A stretch of DNA of 64,000 bases from Diphasiastrum complanatum (taxonomy: Eukaryota; Streptophyta; Lycopodiopsida; Lycopodiales; Lycopodiaceae). Below, in pieces: positions 20,990 to 33,220 of this stretch; within the stretch, counting starts at the first letter, position 1; each line of letters opens with the position of its first letter. The stretch spans positions 2,247,720-2,311,719 of the forward strand of contig CM055103.1 in NCBI GenBank assembly GCA_029204225.1, read 5' to 3'. The notes beneath the pieces are model-generated. The model had not been told where the DNA came from and searched no databases. It saw nothing but the letters and a program-made list of their open reading frames with translations. A program made the translations under genes and the position numbers.

Positions 20990-22140
20990 AAATCCAAGTA
21001 GCAAATGGATTGTGATAAAGGAAAAAGAATTGAGAAATAGTGCACTTATTGGTAGAGGTAAATGTTTAGGAGAGAGGATAGTGCGTTCTGTTTTGTAAAT
21101 ATATTCATTGATTATGCTCATGTAGAAAACCGTTCCACTTCCAAAGAAGCTTGGGACATTTTGACTAGTTTGTACGAAACTACAAATGTCACGACCCGTC
21201 TCTTTCTGAAAAGGAAATCACTCAAGATGAGTGAAAGAACTTCATTCAGCGACCATCTAAACAAATTCAAATAGCTGCTTAATCAGCTAGCTGTAGTAGG
21301 TCCGTCAATTTCGGATAAAGATGCTAATATGTCTTTTCTATCCAATCTTTCTCCCACTTATGACAATCTAGTATTGCTCTTGAGAAATACTCCAAGCTGT
21401 CTCTATAGAAGGTGACAACAAGTTTACTATAAGAAGAAGTAACAAGGAATAGTTTATCTTCATCGAATACAAGACATATGTCATGTATTCAAATAAACAA
21501 CAATCCTAGTGAAAGAAGACTCGAAGGACAATAAGACGAAAGCTGAGCAAACTAATTTGGACCAGCAACAACAAAATGATCGACATCAACTAAAGCTGAA
21601 GACCAAACTCTTCTAGAATTACTACATGAGAACCAATCACAACATTAAGGATTGTCGAATTCTCAAGCACAATGAAGGAAATAAGAAGATACAGTAACAA
21701 GAAGAAAGCTCTGATTCTGCTAGAAACTCCTACGAAGATCTGATAATGTTGATGGTACAAGATCAACAAAGTAGAGATACCTAGTAATGGTAACTCGACT
21801 CAAGTGCTCAACACATGACTCCATGCAAGTAACTTTTTGAAGAACTCACAATATCATATTTGAAGTACATATACTTCGGTGACTCAAGTTTACACAAGAT
21901 TGAAGGCCTAGAATCTATTCGCCTTCAATTTCCAGATGGTGTTTCTAGAATGCTATGGTGTACTTTATGTACCCAAATTAACAAAAAACTTATTGTCTAT
22001 CAACAAGATCACAGATCAAGGCTATAGGGCTTTGTACCATCTTGGATGAAGAATCTAATGAAATAGTTTTTGCAAACAGAGAAGGTAATTAATTTTGTGT
22101 TGGAAGAAGAAAATAGGATATGATAGTAATGAAGTTGAAA
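20990..22140 (+). pseudogene. copia-5 gag and protease remnant
   Basis: The plus strand carries copia gag motifs (HVENRSTSKEAWDILTSLYE...RLFLKRKSLKM...SDHLNKFK at 21120-21274, then LLNQLAVVGPSISDKDANMSF after a stop). Further downstream (about 21940-22020) it has the end of the protease region, GVLYVPKLTKNLLSINKITDQG. Multiple stops interrupt all frames. Integrase, RT and RNase H are absent; the sequence turns into the LTR of an oppositely oriented copia element. Confidence 0.78.
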
Positions 22141-22983
22141 GACGAACTATAAGGCTCTGTGAAATAATCATTCTTCTAATGCATGACTACGCCTATAAAA
22201 ATGAACAAAACTACCGCGACAATCGTCACGTTTGTTCTTTTAGTAACTAACTTTGAAATTATTAGTACTAAAGTGATTTAATAGACAAACAATTACAAAG
22301 TGTAGTTGATAGATATAGAATATTGTAGTATCAAATCATTCGACAATTCAGACTAATCAATAAGAGATTTAACATATATAAATAACTTCAAAAAAGCTTG
22401 CATACATTCCGACATAATACTAAAAGGTATGATTGATTCAGTAAGTAGCATGTACAAATAAGATGATGCGAGTACAAAACAGTAGCAAATGAAACCTTGT
22501 ACTCTAAACTATCTCTAAGTAGCTGATAACTCTGTCTGATGCATTTGCGCTAATAAGCAATAAGCGTTGCTAGCAATATTCAATGTAGAAACATCAACAT
22601 AAAACTTTGTCATTCTTCTATCTCTCCTCTAATGATCAACTATTTATACTAACGAGGAATTATGCTTAGGCTTGTCCCATTAGGGAAACTAATTAGGGCG
22701 TAGGTCGAAATTGGAGCTTAGCAACAATGCGCTATCATCCATCCAGTTAGGACTTCCTAGGAATTTGCTTGCTAACCAACTTGTGTAAGTCGTTATATTC
22801 ATAACAGATGGAAATAGAAATTGTCAACCTTCAACACCTTCGATATTTTGTTATTGTCAAATCCACCTATTGAGCGATTTCCATGCATTTGTGCAGACTA
22901 GGTAGAAACATGAATAAAACTGCAGAACTGGATAAATGAATGGATGTAAATTAACTATAGGATTATGGGAGAATAATCCAACA

Positions 22984-24060
22984 CTCCCCCTTAATTTAAA
23001 TCCATGAATGCCTTAACGTTCAAACTTAGTGCTGCACAAAACTTCTTGTGTACATCCAAGCTTAGTGCCTTAGTACAAATATCAGTTGTCATGTTTTGTG
23101 TTTGACAGTACTGCAAGTTTACCTCTTTGTCAAGAACTTTGCTTCTGACATAGTGATACTTAGTTTCAATGTGCTTACTCCTGAAATGAAACCTGAGGTT
23201 GGCTGATAAAGCAATAGCACTTTAATTATTACAAAATAAAATTGTCGAAGCATATTGTTTCAGAAACATGTCCGAAAGTAAATTTTTCAACCACACTGTT
23301 TACTTCGTAGCTTGAGAGGCTGCAATATACTCTGATTCGGTAGATGATAGTGCTATCGAAGTTTGCTTGCAACTGTTCCATGAAATCGGATTTTTGTTGA
23401 TGAAAAATGTGATTCCATATGTGGATTTATGAGTGTCTACATCTCCTACCCAACTTGCATTTGAATAACCACTGATAATATTGAGTTTTTTTGTTATTGA
23501 CTGCTCTATAACAAATGCATAGGTCCATGGTAGCTAGAATATATCTCATAAATCTGATGAGAGACTTCCAATGTGTAATTCCAAGATTAGCCATAAACTG
23601 ACTTAAGGCTCTGACTACAAAAGCTATGTTTGGTCTGGTACAAATATGATAAGGGTACTCACACATTTCCTCCTTCTCTTCTATCATCTGAGGACACTGG
23701 TCTTTCGACAATTTGAGTCTTGGGTCTACTGGTGAGTGAGCTAACTTGTAATTCATCATATTATATCTAATCAATATATTGTAAGTGTATCTCTACTAAG
23801 TAATGTAGATCAACTTCTGCTTCCTGTTTCTTTGGATTTGAATACCTAGACAATACGGAGCTTCGTCCAAATCGGTCATGTTGAGTTCTGAAGACAACAT
23901 TCATTTTTCATCTTTTGTTAATTCAACATTGTTGTTAAAGAGAAGTGTGTCATCCACGTACAATGTGATAATAGTAAAAGAATGTTGCACTAACTGATCT
24001 TGGAGCAATTTTAGCCTGATGGTAAGTAATCATAACAACTCTAGTTATGTGCATAAACTG
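22984..24060 (-). pseudogene. copia-6 3' half: end of RT, RNase H, polypurine tract
   Basis: On the minus strand a copia RT end is visible near 23960 (LYVDDTLLFNNNV), followed by MTDLDEAPYCLGIQ-like residues. The best-preserved block (23774-23427) has NMMNYKLAHSPVDPRLKLSKDQCPQ, ICTRPNIAFVVRALSQFMAN and THWKSLIRFMRYI, the RT-RNase H connection of copia. RNase H then decays, and a polypurine tract TTAAGGGGGAG (plus 22984-22994) precedes the LTR start TGTTGGATTATT at 22983. The 3' LTR extends leftward to an unresolved point, perhaps near 22150. The 5' two thirds of the element are missing. Confidence 0.82.
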
Positions 24061-26700
24061 TAAAAGAGAATTCACCTATCTTTATGCTTATGAGATGGAG
24101 CAGACGACTCAAATTATGGGGCCTTATAGGTCAATCTAGAATATGTTGAGATTAAGCCTAGTTTGTCCTAGAAACGACTACCCTAACTGAATCGTTGTTT
24201 GCACAATGTGTGGATTTTGTTAGAAACTAAGTTGATGGGTTTGTAATAGGTCTGTGAGACTAGAGCAACTGGTGACCTAACCCCAAGTTATCGATAGGAG
24301 AATCCCCACCCCAATATATAGAGAGTAGTTTTCTGTGCATGAACCCATGCAATCTCCATGTAGTCCAACTATAAATAGATCACATCTCTTCATGCAATCT
24401 TTAAGGGAAGCTCCCTAAGATCCTGCTTACAAGATAACACACAATGGAAAACACACTATGGAGCAACCACCCAACCAAGTAGAAGCAACCAATCAACTCT
24501 AGAAGCTTCACCCCCAAGCCAAGGAATAAGAAGCATGAATGTAGAGCGAAAACCCTGACAATGAATCCGTGATCACAATGAGGAGTAGGACGAGTTTGGC
24601 CTCAATATATAGAGCCAAAAGCAACCTGGGCACATAGCCATGCATAGCCCTAAGTTCCCTATACATAGACTCACCTAGAATAGAGTCCTAAGCATGGACC
24701 ACCTATTCATAGAACTGCTATTGATAACTCTACACATGCATACACTGTCTCATACCTTGTCTAAACTCCATTTAGTGTGTTTTGGGTCTCACAAGGATAT
24801 TAGTTACTTTGACGTGGCATAACTAACAGCTTGATTTATCGGAGAACCGTGTATCCAAGACTAGGAGTATACTGAATCCTACTTACTAGTCATGGACATA
24901 ACATTCTTCCCTCCTTAAACTGTTTATATCCATAGAAGCTCTCTAAACAAGAAAGAATTACAGTTCCTTTAACTTTCAATATTAACCGAGAAAATCATTA
25001 TCCTTTAGTCTGACTTTCATATCAAACAAGTACTCAGAGATAAACTTATTTCAGATCGTTAATCTCTGCTCTGGAGTACAACTCGTGTTTGAAAAGTACA
25101 CTAAGCGATAAATTTTTCATCTGGGTTACATTCATCACAAGTTAGTAACATCACCTTCATGTAAAACACTTACATGAAACACTGGGTGAAATAACCTAAC
25201 TTAAGAGATCAAAGTTAAAGAAATAATAAAATAATTATGATTATAGTCTAAAATTATCCACAACTCCGAGAGATAATTCATAAGCTTTCAAGTACAAATA
25301 TCCTTAGAATCCAAATTCTAAGATATGATAATTCATTTAACTAGAATCTCTAGGAGAATCATTAAGATATAGAATGGTTAAAACTCAACTCTGAGTATCC
25401 CAGATACTATTTTGAGTTAAATGCTCATGTTTCTAGCACCAAATGCAAGAAAATAGTATTCATTCATCTTAATAGACTTGTTTGTCTCCTAAGATAATTG
25501 GAGATCCAATTCAAATGAAGGACTATACTCAAGCATCTGCAGACCATGAACTGTAGTAGAATAACATCCACTAGATAATATCAATTCTCCACAAATAAAA
25601 TACTTATCTTTGTGAGAATATCTATGAGATCCATAAACTCTCAAAGAAAATACTGGAGTAGAGAGATTCAAAACACTGATTTGAATTCTTACTCAAATAA
25701 TAGATCAAGAATTAATCATCACACTTAAGAATCATTACAATTCCTTATTATCCACTAAAAATAATTAAGTATCTATATATGATTTGTCAACCATAAATAT
25801 TTAGATTCATATAATCCCTCAATCATAATTTCTTGAAATCCAAATCATACTTAATCATTTATAGGATACTGGAGTATATGTCCCACATAACTCAGGGAAA
25901 AGTAAAAATCATCTCAAAATCTTTCCACTAAAAAAAATTGGATTTTAGGAATATTCTCAAACATGATTCTTTAACTGAAGTGCAAGATTCAAATTCTATA
26001 ACCAACTGGTAATTAAAGACTGAACGCATACCAAAATGACAATCATCTTCAACTACAAAAACTTTAGATTACATTCCAAAATCACATCTAGATACCCAAA
26101 GTCCTGCTGAATATCAATTCAAATATTATTCTTGGATTCATTATGATTTGTTATCCATTTGAACTCTCTGGGATACAATCACTAATGAGATGAGTCTATT
26201 CCTTAACTAAGGAATACTCTATCCCAAGAATATTGTATATCCAATGCACACAATTTCAACTGATGAACCCAAAATCAAAGATGAGTTTCAACCATCCATC
26301 ATGTAATTCAGTAGCAATACTTTCAATATTAGTATGTTGCAACATTATATGATTAAGTCCTTTTTCCAAGGAGTGCTTTAGAGCCTTACTACTGATTAAG
26401 CTGCAATCTGTAGTCAAAGTGTGACCAAACTTTTTTGAAATAAAGCCTTTAAAACGTTTCAGAGTAGTATAAGAACAAACTTGTAGATTTTCAACTTGAA
26501 AATTACAAAAGACTTCATAGTAAAAGGAATCATGTATAAAGTTGAAAATCTGTAATAAAATACGAGCATAAAAATTGCTTCACATGAATGGTCTCAAACA
26601 TCCTATTGCGGTAAAGTAAATGTAGAAAGAGTTTTCCCTTGGTATTATGCGTAATGAGCTGCATGCGATTCTTTCCAAAGCCTCTTCGTCCTGCAAACAT
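24061..26700. other. AT-rich, gene-free region, probable old LTR-element debris
   Basis: A minus-strand TTTAAGGAGGGAAGAA tract followed by TGTTATGTCC (plus about 24900) looks like a polypurine tract plus LTR start, so 24.1-24.9 kb may be a 3' LTR. No pol motif could be read to its right, where the sequence is AT-rich with stops in all frames. No RNA gene was recognised. Confidence 0.4.
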
Positions 26701-27662
26701 ATCAATCCCTATAAAAGTTTAGCTTCTTTACCGGTAAGTCGTTCTTTGTACCACTCCCTTGTCCCTCTTTCCCTTTGAAACCAATGAATTTCCTTCTTTT
26801 TCCTTGGCCAGTCAGAACAGAGCTTGGGTTGTTGAGATTGAAAGTGCCCGCGCATTTATTAGAGTTTTGAAAGAATTTGTTTTACAGTGTAGAAAAGCTA
26901 GGTCTTTTAAGCAAGCATTCTATTTCTTTGATATTTTCAGCATCTCCTAGATGTGCTAGGAGTTTGGCAGAGGGATTTGCGGCGAGTTCAATGGAAGCAT
27001 CAATCATATATTGGCATAAATAGAGAAAGATAATGTGGGCTTTGACAATATCCCTAGCAGGCTTGTGTAGCTAGAAAAAAAAAGAATTGAGTTGGTTCTG
27101 TAGGGTAGCACCAGGACTACAAAAAATATATCTTTCTAGTTTGTTTTTTCTATGGGTTGTAGCCTTAGCCTCGTGGCACATCGCTATTGGCCCTAGGCCA
27201 TATATTTTCACAACATTGCTTTCACAAACTTCAAAATTGCCTTTGGAGACATTACTTTTGGAGGTTGACTTTGGTTTACCTCATAATAAAGACAACCTTC
27301 GAAGTTAGTGCTTTGACAACCAAAGTAAACCTCTAGAAGTTGCCTCACATGCTTTGTCAAACTTTGGAACTATACGATATGTGGGTAAGGAAGAGGAGAG
27401 TGTGGGTAAGGAAGAGGAGAGAAATAGTCTCCTGAAGTGTATTGCTGAGGAGAATAGAATAAGTCTTCGAACATTCTTGTCTTGGAACCTTGTGAAGTGT
27501 ATAGGTGAGGAGTAAAGAGTAAGTCTTGAACCATTCTCCTAGGAGCCTTTCTACATGTGGTTGGGCCTCTCTCTCACATTCTTTCCTTGGAAACTTATGA
27601 AGTGTATGGCTTAAGAGTAATGTCTTGGAACATTCTCTCAAAAAACCTTTGCATGTGGTTGG

Positions 27663-27700
<38 letters not shown>

Positions 27701-27820
27701 AAAAAATCCTTCAACATCTCATGTATGCTTGTCTTCCGCACATCACGTCATTGAATTTCTAGACGTGGCCCAATGAAAAGCTTAAAAACTAAACCCTAAC
27801 CCAATTCGTCGTCTCCTCAT

Positions 27821-27840
27821 CTAGCTAGCTAGCTAGCTAG

Positions 27841-27888
<48 letters not shown>
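27821..27888. repeat. Compound (CTAG)n(CT)n(CA)n microsatellite
   Basis: Five CTAG units (27821-27840) pass into about 12 CT units and then about 12 CA units without any break. Confidence 0.95.
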
Positions 27889-28085
27889 TATTTGATGTTC
27901 ATGATCTCTATACCTTTTGCATATCTCTCTTTAAAAAATTCTCTTTCCTAAGTTTCTAAAATCAAGAGTTCTCTCTCTAGAATTAACTTATATTTCAACC
28001 ACATTTCATTTGCATTTCAAATGCCCATCAAAAACCTTTTAGGGCAAACGTGGACCAATCAAAATATACAAAACGCGCGTTTAGT
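27866..28085. repeat. Dispersed repeat, copy 2 (partner at 17110-17305)
   Basis: Same order of blocks as the partner: a CA/CT tract, TTTCTAAAATCA, CATTTCAAATGCCC-TCAAAA, then GGGCAAACGTGGACCAATC and AAAACGCGCG. Direct orientation, about 10.7 kb apart. Confidence 0.65.
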
Positions 28086-28342
28086 CAATCGTTGGTGACA
28101 TTTTCTCTCTCACATATTCATAGTCATCACAAAGGTGCATATTCATAATCATTACAAAGGTGCAGAGGTGTCGCCTGAGCAGCCGTTGCATTAGCAAAGA
28201 AATAGCAAGAGAAAGCTTTGCGAATTTAGCTGAAGACAGAATCTGGAAGAGGCGCATTTTCTCATGCCTTGCGGACACCAATCTGTCAAACAAGCCGGAT
28301 TGAAGTGCAGCAGAACGAACATTATATGGTGTTGCTGTGCTT

Positions 28343-28440
28343 TCTGGAATGTGGGTTTTTGTTGCAATGCTTTTCGGAATGTTGCTTGTGTTGCAAGTCT
28401 TTTTGGAATGTGGGGTTTTGTTGCAATGCTTTTTTAAAGT
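28343..28440. repeat. Three diverged 30-bp tandem repeats
   Basis: The unit GGAATGTGGGTTTTTGTTGC + AATGCTTTTC occurs three times (about 28346, 28377 and 28407), with substitutions in the middle copy. Confidence 0.75.
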
Positions 28441-28560
28441 GGGTATCTGTTGAGGTGCACAGTTTTTGGAAAAGGCACTGTTTTTAAAATTTGTAGACAT
28501 AAACAACATCCGCCCATTAGCCTGTGACAGAAGTAACAACCTGCAGAATTCCCCCCCTTT

Positions 28561-29930
28561 ACTGTACTATGCTATATGATAACTAGTGGTTCTACTCTAT
28601 CTAGAATCGAGTGTTGACTACCCTAGACTCAAGACGTGATTCACACTTCGGGATTAGTTGTTACTACACCAAACTCTAAACTCGATTTAAAACTAGGGCT
28701 TAGTGCTTACTTACCAAAATCTTGAATCTCTTCCAAAATTAGGTTTAGTTTTCACTACCCTTAGCTCTAGATCTGTTTCAGATTTGAGAGATTCAAAATC
28801 AGTTGAATCAGATTCCAATCCGATTTAGAATTTGAACATGCTGATTCGAATTAGAATAAATGTCCACGACAGAAAAAGTGAATTTTTCTGCATTCAAGAG
28901 AAAAAATGTGAATCTGCATGCATTTCGTATATTTCACATGAAAAATGAATCAGTTGAATTGGGATCTCCAATCCAGAATTGGACCAAGCCGATTTGAATC
29001 AGAAAGAAAAACTAATATTTGACTTTTCCGCATTTGATGTAAGAAAATTGTGAGGTTTTTTGCATTTCATACATTTGAAAAAGCAAGAACTTGTTGACCA
29101 CTGTAGTTATTGCTGTTTTCTTTATATTCTTGTCTTTCTCTCCTTCGTATTTAAAACCTCTTGTGAACAAGATTGGCTATAGTTCAAGACACTCTTGTGC
29201 CTTCGTGAGAAATTGACATCTTATTTTGTCACCTCCACTGCCCTCTATACAGCGGTCTAGATTTCCTTCCCTACACCATATAGACTAAAATACCAGCTTC
29301 CGTATCCTCATAACACATGCATGGTATGACAAGGAATGCACCTCCAGGTTATTCAGATTTGTATTTCCATCCTATCCCGTATGACAAGGAATGCACCTCC
29401 AGGTTATTCAGATTTGTATTTCCATCCTATCCCCCTTTCCTTCTTGATGTTAGACGCCAAGTCCATTCATTGCAATGATGCAAAAAGCAACCTTTATAGA
29501 GACTGAAAACAAGAAACTCATGCATTGCTTAATACTTTCAACACCAAATGCTAAAGATGCCACACAGATCGCGATGGGATGGTATTCAACCATGTATGAT
29601 AGCGCTTATTACTTTCTATCCATGATTCTGGCCAGGGTGGAAGTAAAGATGGTTAGCAAAGCTGCTAACAACGTTAAATGACATGCTATACTCTTTTCTG
29701 AGTCCCCCTGGAAGCTTATATTGGCAGCGATGCATATACTTGAAACAACTGCTTACCGCTTTTTTGATACTAGCAGATCTACTGCAAGAAGAGATGAGTT
29801 ACAAGAAGACTTACCAGCGCGACTGTAGCGTTGCCTCCACTTGCTGAATTGTAGCTAATGATGCTCCACGACTAGTTCTACAGATCCTTTTGTACACCTC
29901 ATAATCAAACTCTTTCTGGTTTTTCCTCTC
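28561..29930. other. Gene-free stretch
   Basis: No gene could be supported. A 68-codon plus-strand frame (29475-29681) has no recognisable domain. The only clear structure is the 55-bp perfect tandem duplication at 29324-29433. Confidence 0.5.
29324..29433. repeat. Perfect 55-bp tandem duplication
   Basis: 29324-29378 and 29379-29433 are identical (GTATGACAAGGAATGCACCT ... CATCCTATCCC). Absence of differences indicates a recent event. Confidence 0.95.
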
Positions 29931-30029
29931 CTCCACTGTACACCCGGACCCAATATACCACTGCCCTTTATATTGTGCTTCACCTTCCCATTTTCATACC
30001 CTCTTGACCCTCAAAGTTCTTCCTATGCC

Positions 30030-30910
30030 GGCCATAAATGGTTCGTGATGCCATTAATTAGCTGAAACATTCTGCTCGTGATATTGAGGACCTTGAGGGT
30101 GAATTATTGGTACATGCAGCCAATGCCTTATTCACCGTCTCGGCCGCCCTTCTAAACACAGCAGTCACCTCTGGCTTTCTATCTTGTTGGTGCACCAATA
30201 TCATGCACTTGATCTTTACGGTGGTGACTCCATGAGACCGAACAACTATTGCACCATCATGATTGGGCATGTCATGGACAAGCTTTATGGATCCATTCTA
30301 CGATCTGCAATGAGCAGTGAGGAGAGGTGCATCAATTGCATGCTATTGAACATGCTGTTTTTAGAGCACATCACTCCATTCCGATCATATGTTCACTCTC
30401 AGAGCACTCATTGAGGAGGCAAAGGTCAAAAAAGAGCACATCTATTGCTACTTTGTGGACTTCATATATGCTTTTGACTCAATCATATGCCTAAGTGATT
30501 TTGATTTTTTTTTCCAGATACTATATTGTTGGCTATGTTTTTGCTTGCTGATTATGTACTAGGCTCATCAAATCGGACTAGATCTCACACCTTCATACCT
30601 CAATGCTATCACATATGATCCATGCTAAACAATCTGTCCCACATTTGATCATCCTCACTGAGTTTGCTATGCCTCTCATACAGGTAGAGGCCATCTTCAG
30701 ATTGATCGTCTAATTGAGTCTTGCAGCAATTGTTTCTTGAAGAAGTAGACCACTAGTAGAGGCATATATCCATATTTTGCACTCACATCCTCCGAAGAGC
30801 TCCTTGGGCAAAGTATCATCTCTCTTAGTTTTTGCGGGGCTTCTCATCTACTAACCACAATTGGCTTATCCATATCACATATTTCATGGAATCGATTCCT
30901 ATATTTGGCA
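30030..30910 (+). pseudogene. LINE reverse transcriptase fragment (copy D)
   Basis: The plus-strand frames, shifted several times, match the LINE A reverse transcriptase in order: DIEDLEGELLVHAA and SGFLSCWCTNI near 30090-30205, CTIMIGHVMDKLYGSILRSAMSSE near 30250-30320, FTLRALIEEAKVKKEHIYCYFVDF near 30390-30460, and an APLIQVEAIF-type segment near 30680. The catalytic YxDD region is not recognisable. It ends next to the truncated LTR of chromovirus E0 (30925). It is in the opposite orientation to LINEs A and B and much more decayed. Confidence 0.8.
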
Positions 30911-30924
30911 ATCTATTTAGAAAG

Positions 30925-31195
30925 TACGGGTACACGACCAACAGGGCAAGACAGTGTGAGTAGTGTGCCCCGGCACGGTCCATAGCCATGGCGGGCCTAA
31001 CACAGCCTAGGGACCCTGTCAGCAGGATAGGGCCCCATGTTGGGTCCCGGCGCGTAGTCGGCCACGTCAGTGCCACGTGGCCGACACTTGGCAGTATGCA
31101 TGCTACCAGTCCTCACACTGGGCTAGGAGGGGCTTGCTCCATATTAGGGAGTAGGCAAGGTTGGTTTGCCCTACTGTGGTGTTGAGGCCTCTAAC
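30925..31195 (+). repeat. 5'-truncated 5' LTR of chromovirus E0
   Basis: This is the reverse-complement match of the E1 LTRs (for example GACCAACAGGGCAAGACAGTG and GCCACGTCAGTGCCACGTGG). It lacks the first 80-90 bp of the LTR. A mutated primer-binding site (TTGTATCAGGGCC, 31198-31210) follows. The shared block contains a CACGTGGC G-box-like core. Confidence 0.85.
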
Positions 31196-32087
31196 TCTTG
31201 TATCAGGGCCATGTCCATCTTTGGGAGCTTAGTTTTCAGCAAAGAGAAAGTAAATAGAATGTATAGAACATCTTCTAACTTTCAAAAATTAGAGAGACAG
31301 ATCCAGCGTTGTAGAGACAGCTCTCTACCGTGGAAATCTCCGTAGAATTATTTGCTTTTTAGATAGAATCTGAGTCAGATTTCTAGTGCAGATCAGTCGC
31401 TGTAAAATCAGCTATCTATGTCTGATCTTTGAGTGCAAACTTTGGAAATCAGAGCGGATTTGAGGCAGAAATTTGGAAGTAGATCCATCGCTGCAAAATC
31501 AGTTTTCAAGTCTGATTTTTGGGTGCAATTTCTGGCAGATCAGAGCGGATTTAGAAGAGAAAGGAGAATGCAGGTCCGCTGATGGTACTTCTCCAAATCT
31601 GGAATTTTGGAACCATTGTGGGCCTCAAATTGGAAAGTTTTTGAGCAGATAGGTCGCTGATCAGACAGCGAGGGGGGAGAGCAAGAAAAATCAGAATTTG
31701 CTTGCACTTTTTTTAGCCTTTTATCCGGATTTCTCAGACAGCAGATCAGTACCTCAACCAGCGAGGGTGGTCAGAGGTTCAAATCAGATTTTGTCCTACA
31801 AATCTGAGCCCGTGGTTTCTGATTTTTTGAGACAACAAGTCTTTAACTCCAACCAGTAACGGGTACTGACCCTAAAATCCAAAAAGCTTTGACAATTTCA
31901 AGCAACAATTGGAAAATCAGACTGTACATTCACAGCTACGGAAGAGCTGAATGGAAGTTTCTTGATACTTTCTCCGGAAGTACAGTCCTCAGAAAGAGCT
32001 AAGTTTCTTTTCCCTCCTTTGTATAGTTGTAATTAGTCTTATTGATTTTTTTTAAGAAAAGCAGACACTCTTTTTCTATTTCGGAAA
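31196..32087 (+). other. E0 leader between PBS and gag
   Basis: No coding frame. It holds diverged repeats of AGATC-GTCGCTG / GCAAAATCAG with GGCAGATCAGAGCGGATTT, the same style of leader as in E1 (45424-46391). Confidence 0.6.
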
Positions 32088-33180
32088 ATGACCACTTCTC
32101 AGGGACCTGATCAATCCCCGATAAGAGGCATCGATGAATTAGAAACGGAATCTTTGAAGTTCAGTAAAGGGAAAGAACCTATGGAGGTGGAGGAACGAGA
32201 ACAATTTGCCAAAGGACTCGACGATTTGGTTACCAAGGAGCAGTATCTCCACTTGGTAACAGAGGTGGATGAGAGGAAACTGGCTCTAGCCAATTTCAAA
32301 TCCAGTGTGGATGACTTGTTTGCCGAACTCAAAGGTCTAATTTTGAGCGCTGCGAAAGGAAGCCTTCCTTCCACTTCTCAGTTGTCCCCTTCACCACTTC
32401 CATCAGTATCGGGTGAGCCTATTCGGACTCATCCCAGTGTCTTTAAAGACTTAAAGCCTCCTACCTTTATTGGGGAAGAGAAGGATAGAAACGTAGATAT
32501 TCTACATACCTTCCTCAGCAAATGGAAGAACATACATGCTCTTAAACGGACCCTTGACCATTTGCAAGCTATTGAGGCTAGTCTTTCCCTAGGGCCCATG
32601 GCCTATAAGTGGTGGTTAAACCTCTAGGAGACTGGGCAGACTCCCCGATCACGGAAGGCTTTTGAAGAAGCGTTCCTAAGAGAATTTTTACGAGAAAATG
32701 AACTTGATAGAGCCTGGGAAGCCTGGGAGAAAACAGTAATGGACAAATCCTTAATCCATTATATCTCGCAGTATCGAGAATTTTAAAGATAAAAAATATG
32801 GATGACTATCAGAAAGTTAGAGGATTTGTCCGTGGCCTTAAAGATGAACATAAAGTAGAGGTCCAAAGAAACTCGCCTACTACCCTAGAGCAAGCTCTTA
32901 GATATGCTCAAATCTATGATGGTTCAGTGGGTAGGAAGAAGGCGAGACAACAACCCCTTTCTAAGCAGCCTACCCAGAAAGACTTTCAATTTAAAAAGAA
33001 ATGTTTAAAGAGAAAGAAAGAAGATAAAGTTAAGAGTGGAGCTCCTAAAAAACGCCCATCGCTCATACAGCCCTTAAAACCAGAAGATTTTGAGAAAGCC
33101 AAACAAAAGTGTTTGTGCTTCGTGTGCATGGGCAAGGGACACACAGTCAGATAGTGTCCCAAGGGGCCATTCATTAAAAA
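32088..33180 (+). pseudogene. E0 gag
   Basis: Starts at ATG 32088 (MTTSQGPDQSP). It shows the gypsy gag block FIGEEKDRNVDILHTFLSKW...AYKWW, followed by a stop (32625), a 4-nt deletion frameshift near 32780, and a Lys-rich tail with a CCHC-type knuckle CFVCMGKGHTVRxC (about 33117-33158) whose context is again broken by a stop. Gag would form the particle and bind RNA. It is clearly homologous to the E1 gag at 43960-45423. Confidence 0.85.
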
Positions 33181-33220
33181 AGAAAAGAAAGATAAAAAAC
33201 AGGTCCATCTTGTTCAAATA

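Larger units (their letters stand above)
26701..28560. other. Microsatellite- and repeat-rich non-coding region
   Basis: No coding region is supported. The stretch includes three diverged repeats of roughly 75-90 bp between about 27440 and 27660 (shared TGAAGTGTAT...AGTAA and CATGTGGTTGGGC cores), a (CT)n run at 27665-27698, a compound (CTAG)n(CT)n(CA)n tract at 27821-27888, and the second copy of the dispersed repeat (27866-28085). Confidence 0.6.

Noticed and set aside
27786-27802. AAACCCTAACCC, a plant telomere-like motif (also CCTAAACCCTAAA near 63450)
   Set aside because: Only one or two units; too short for an interstitial telomere.
29475-29681. 68-codon plus-strand frame beginning MMQKATFIETENKK
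   Set aside because: No recognised domain, no splice context and no neighbouring exon; may be chance.
30076-30480. An independent host reverse-transcriptase gene
   Set aside because: It aligns block by block with the LINE A RT but is broken in all frames; it is a LINE fragment.
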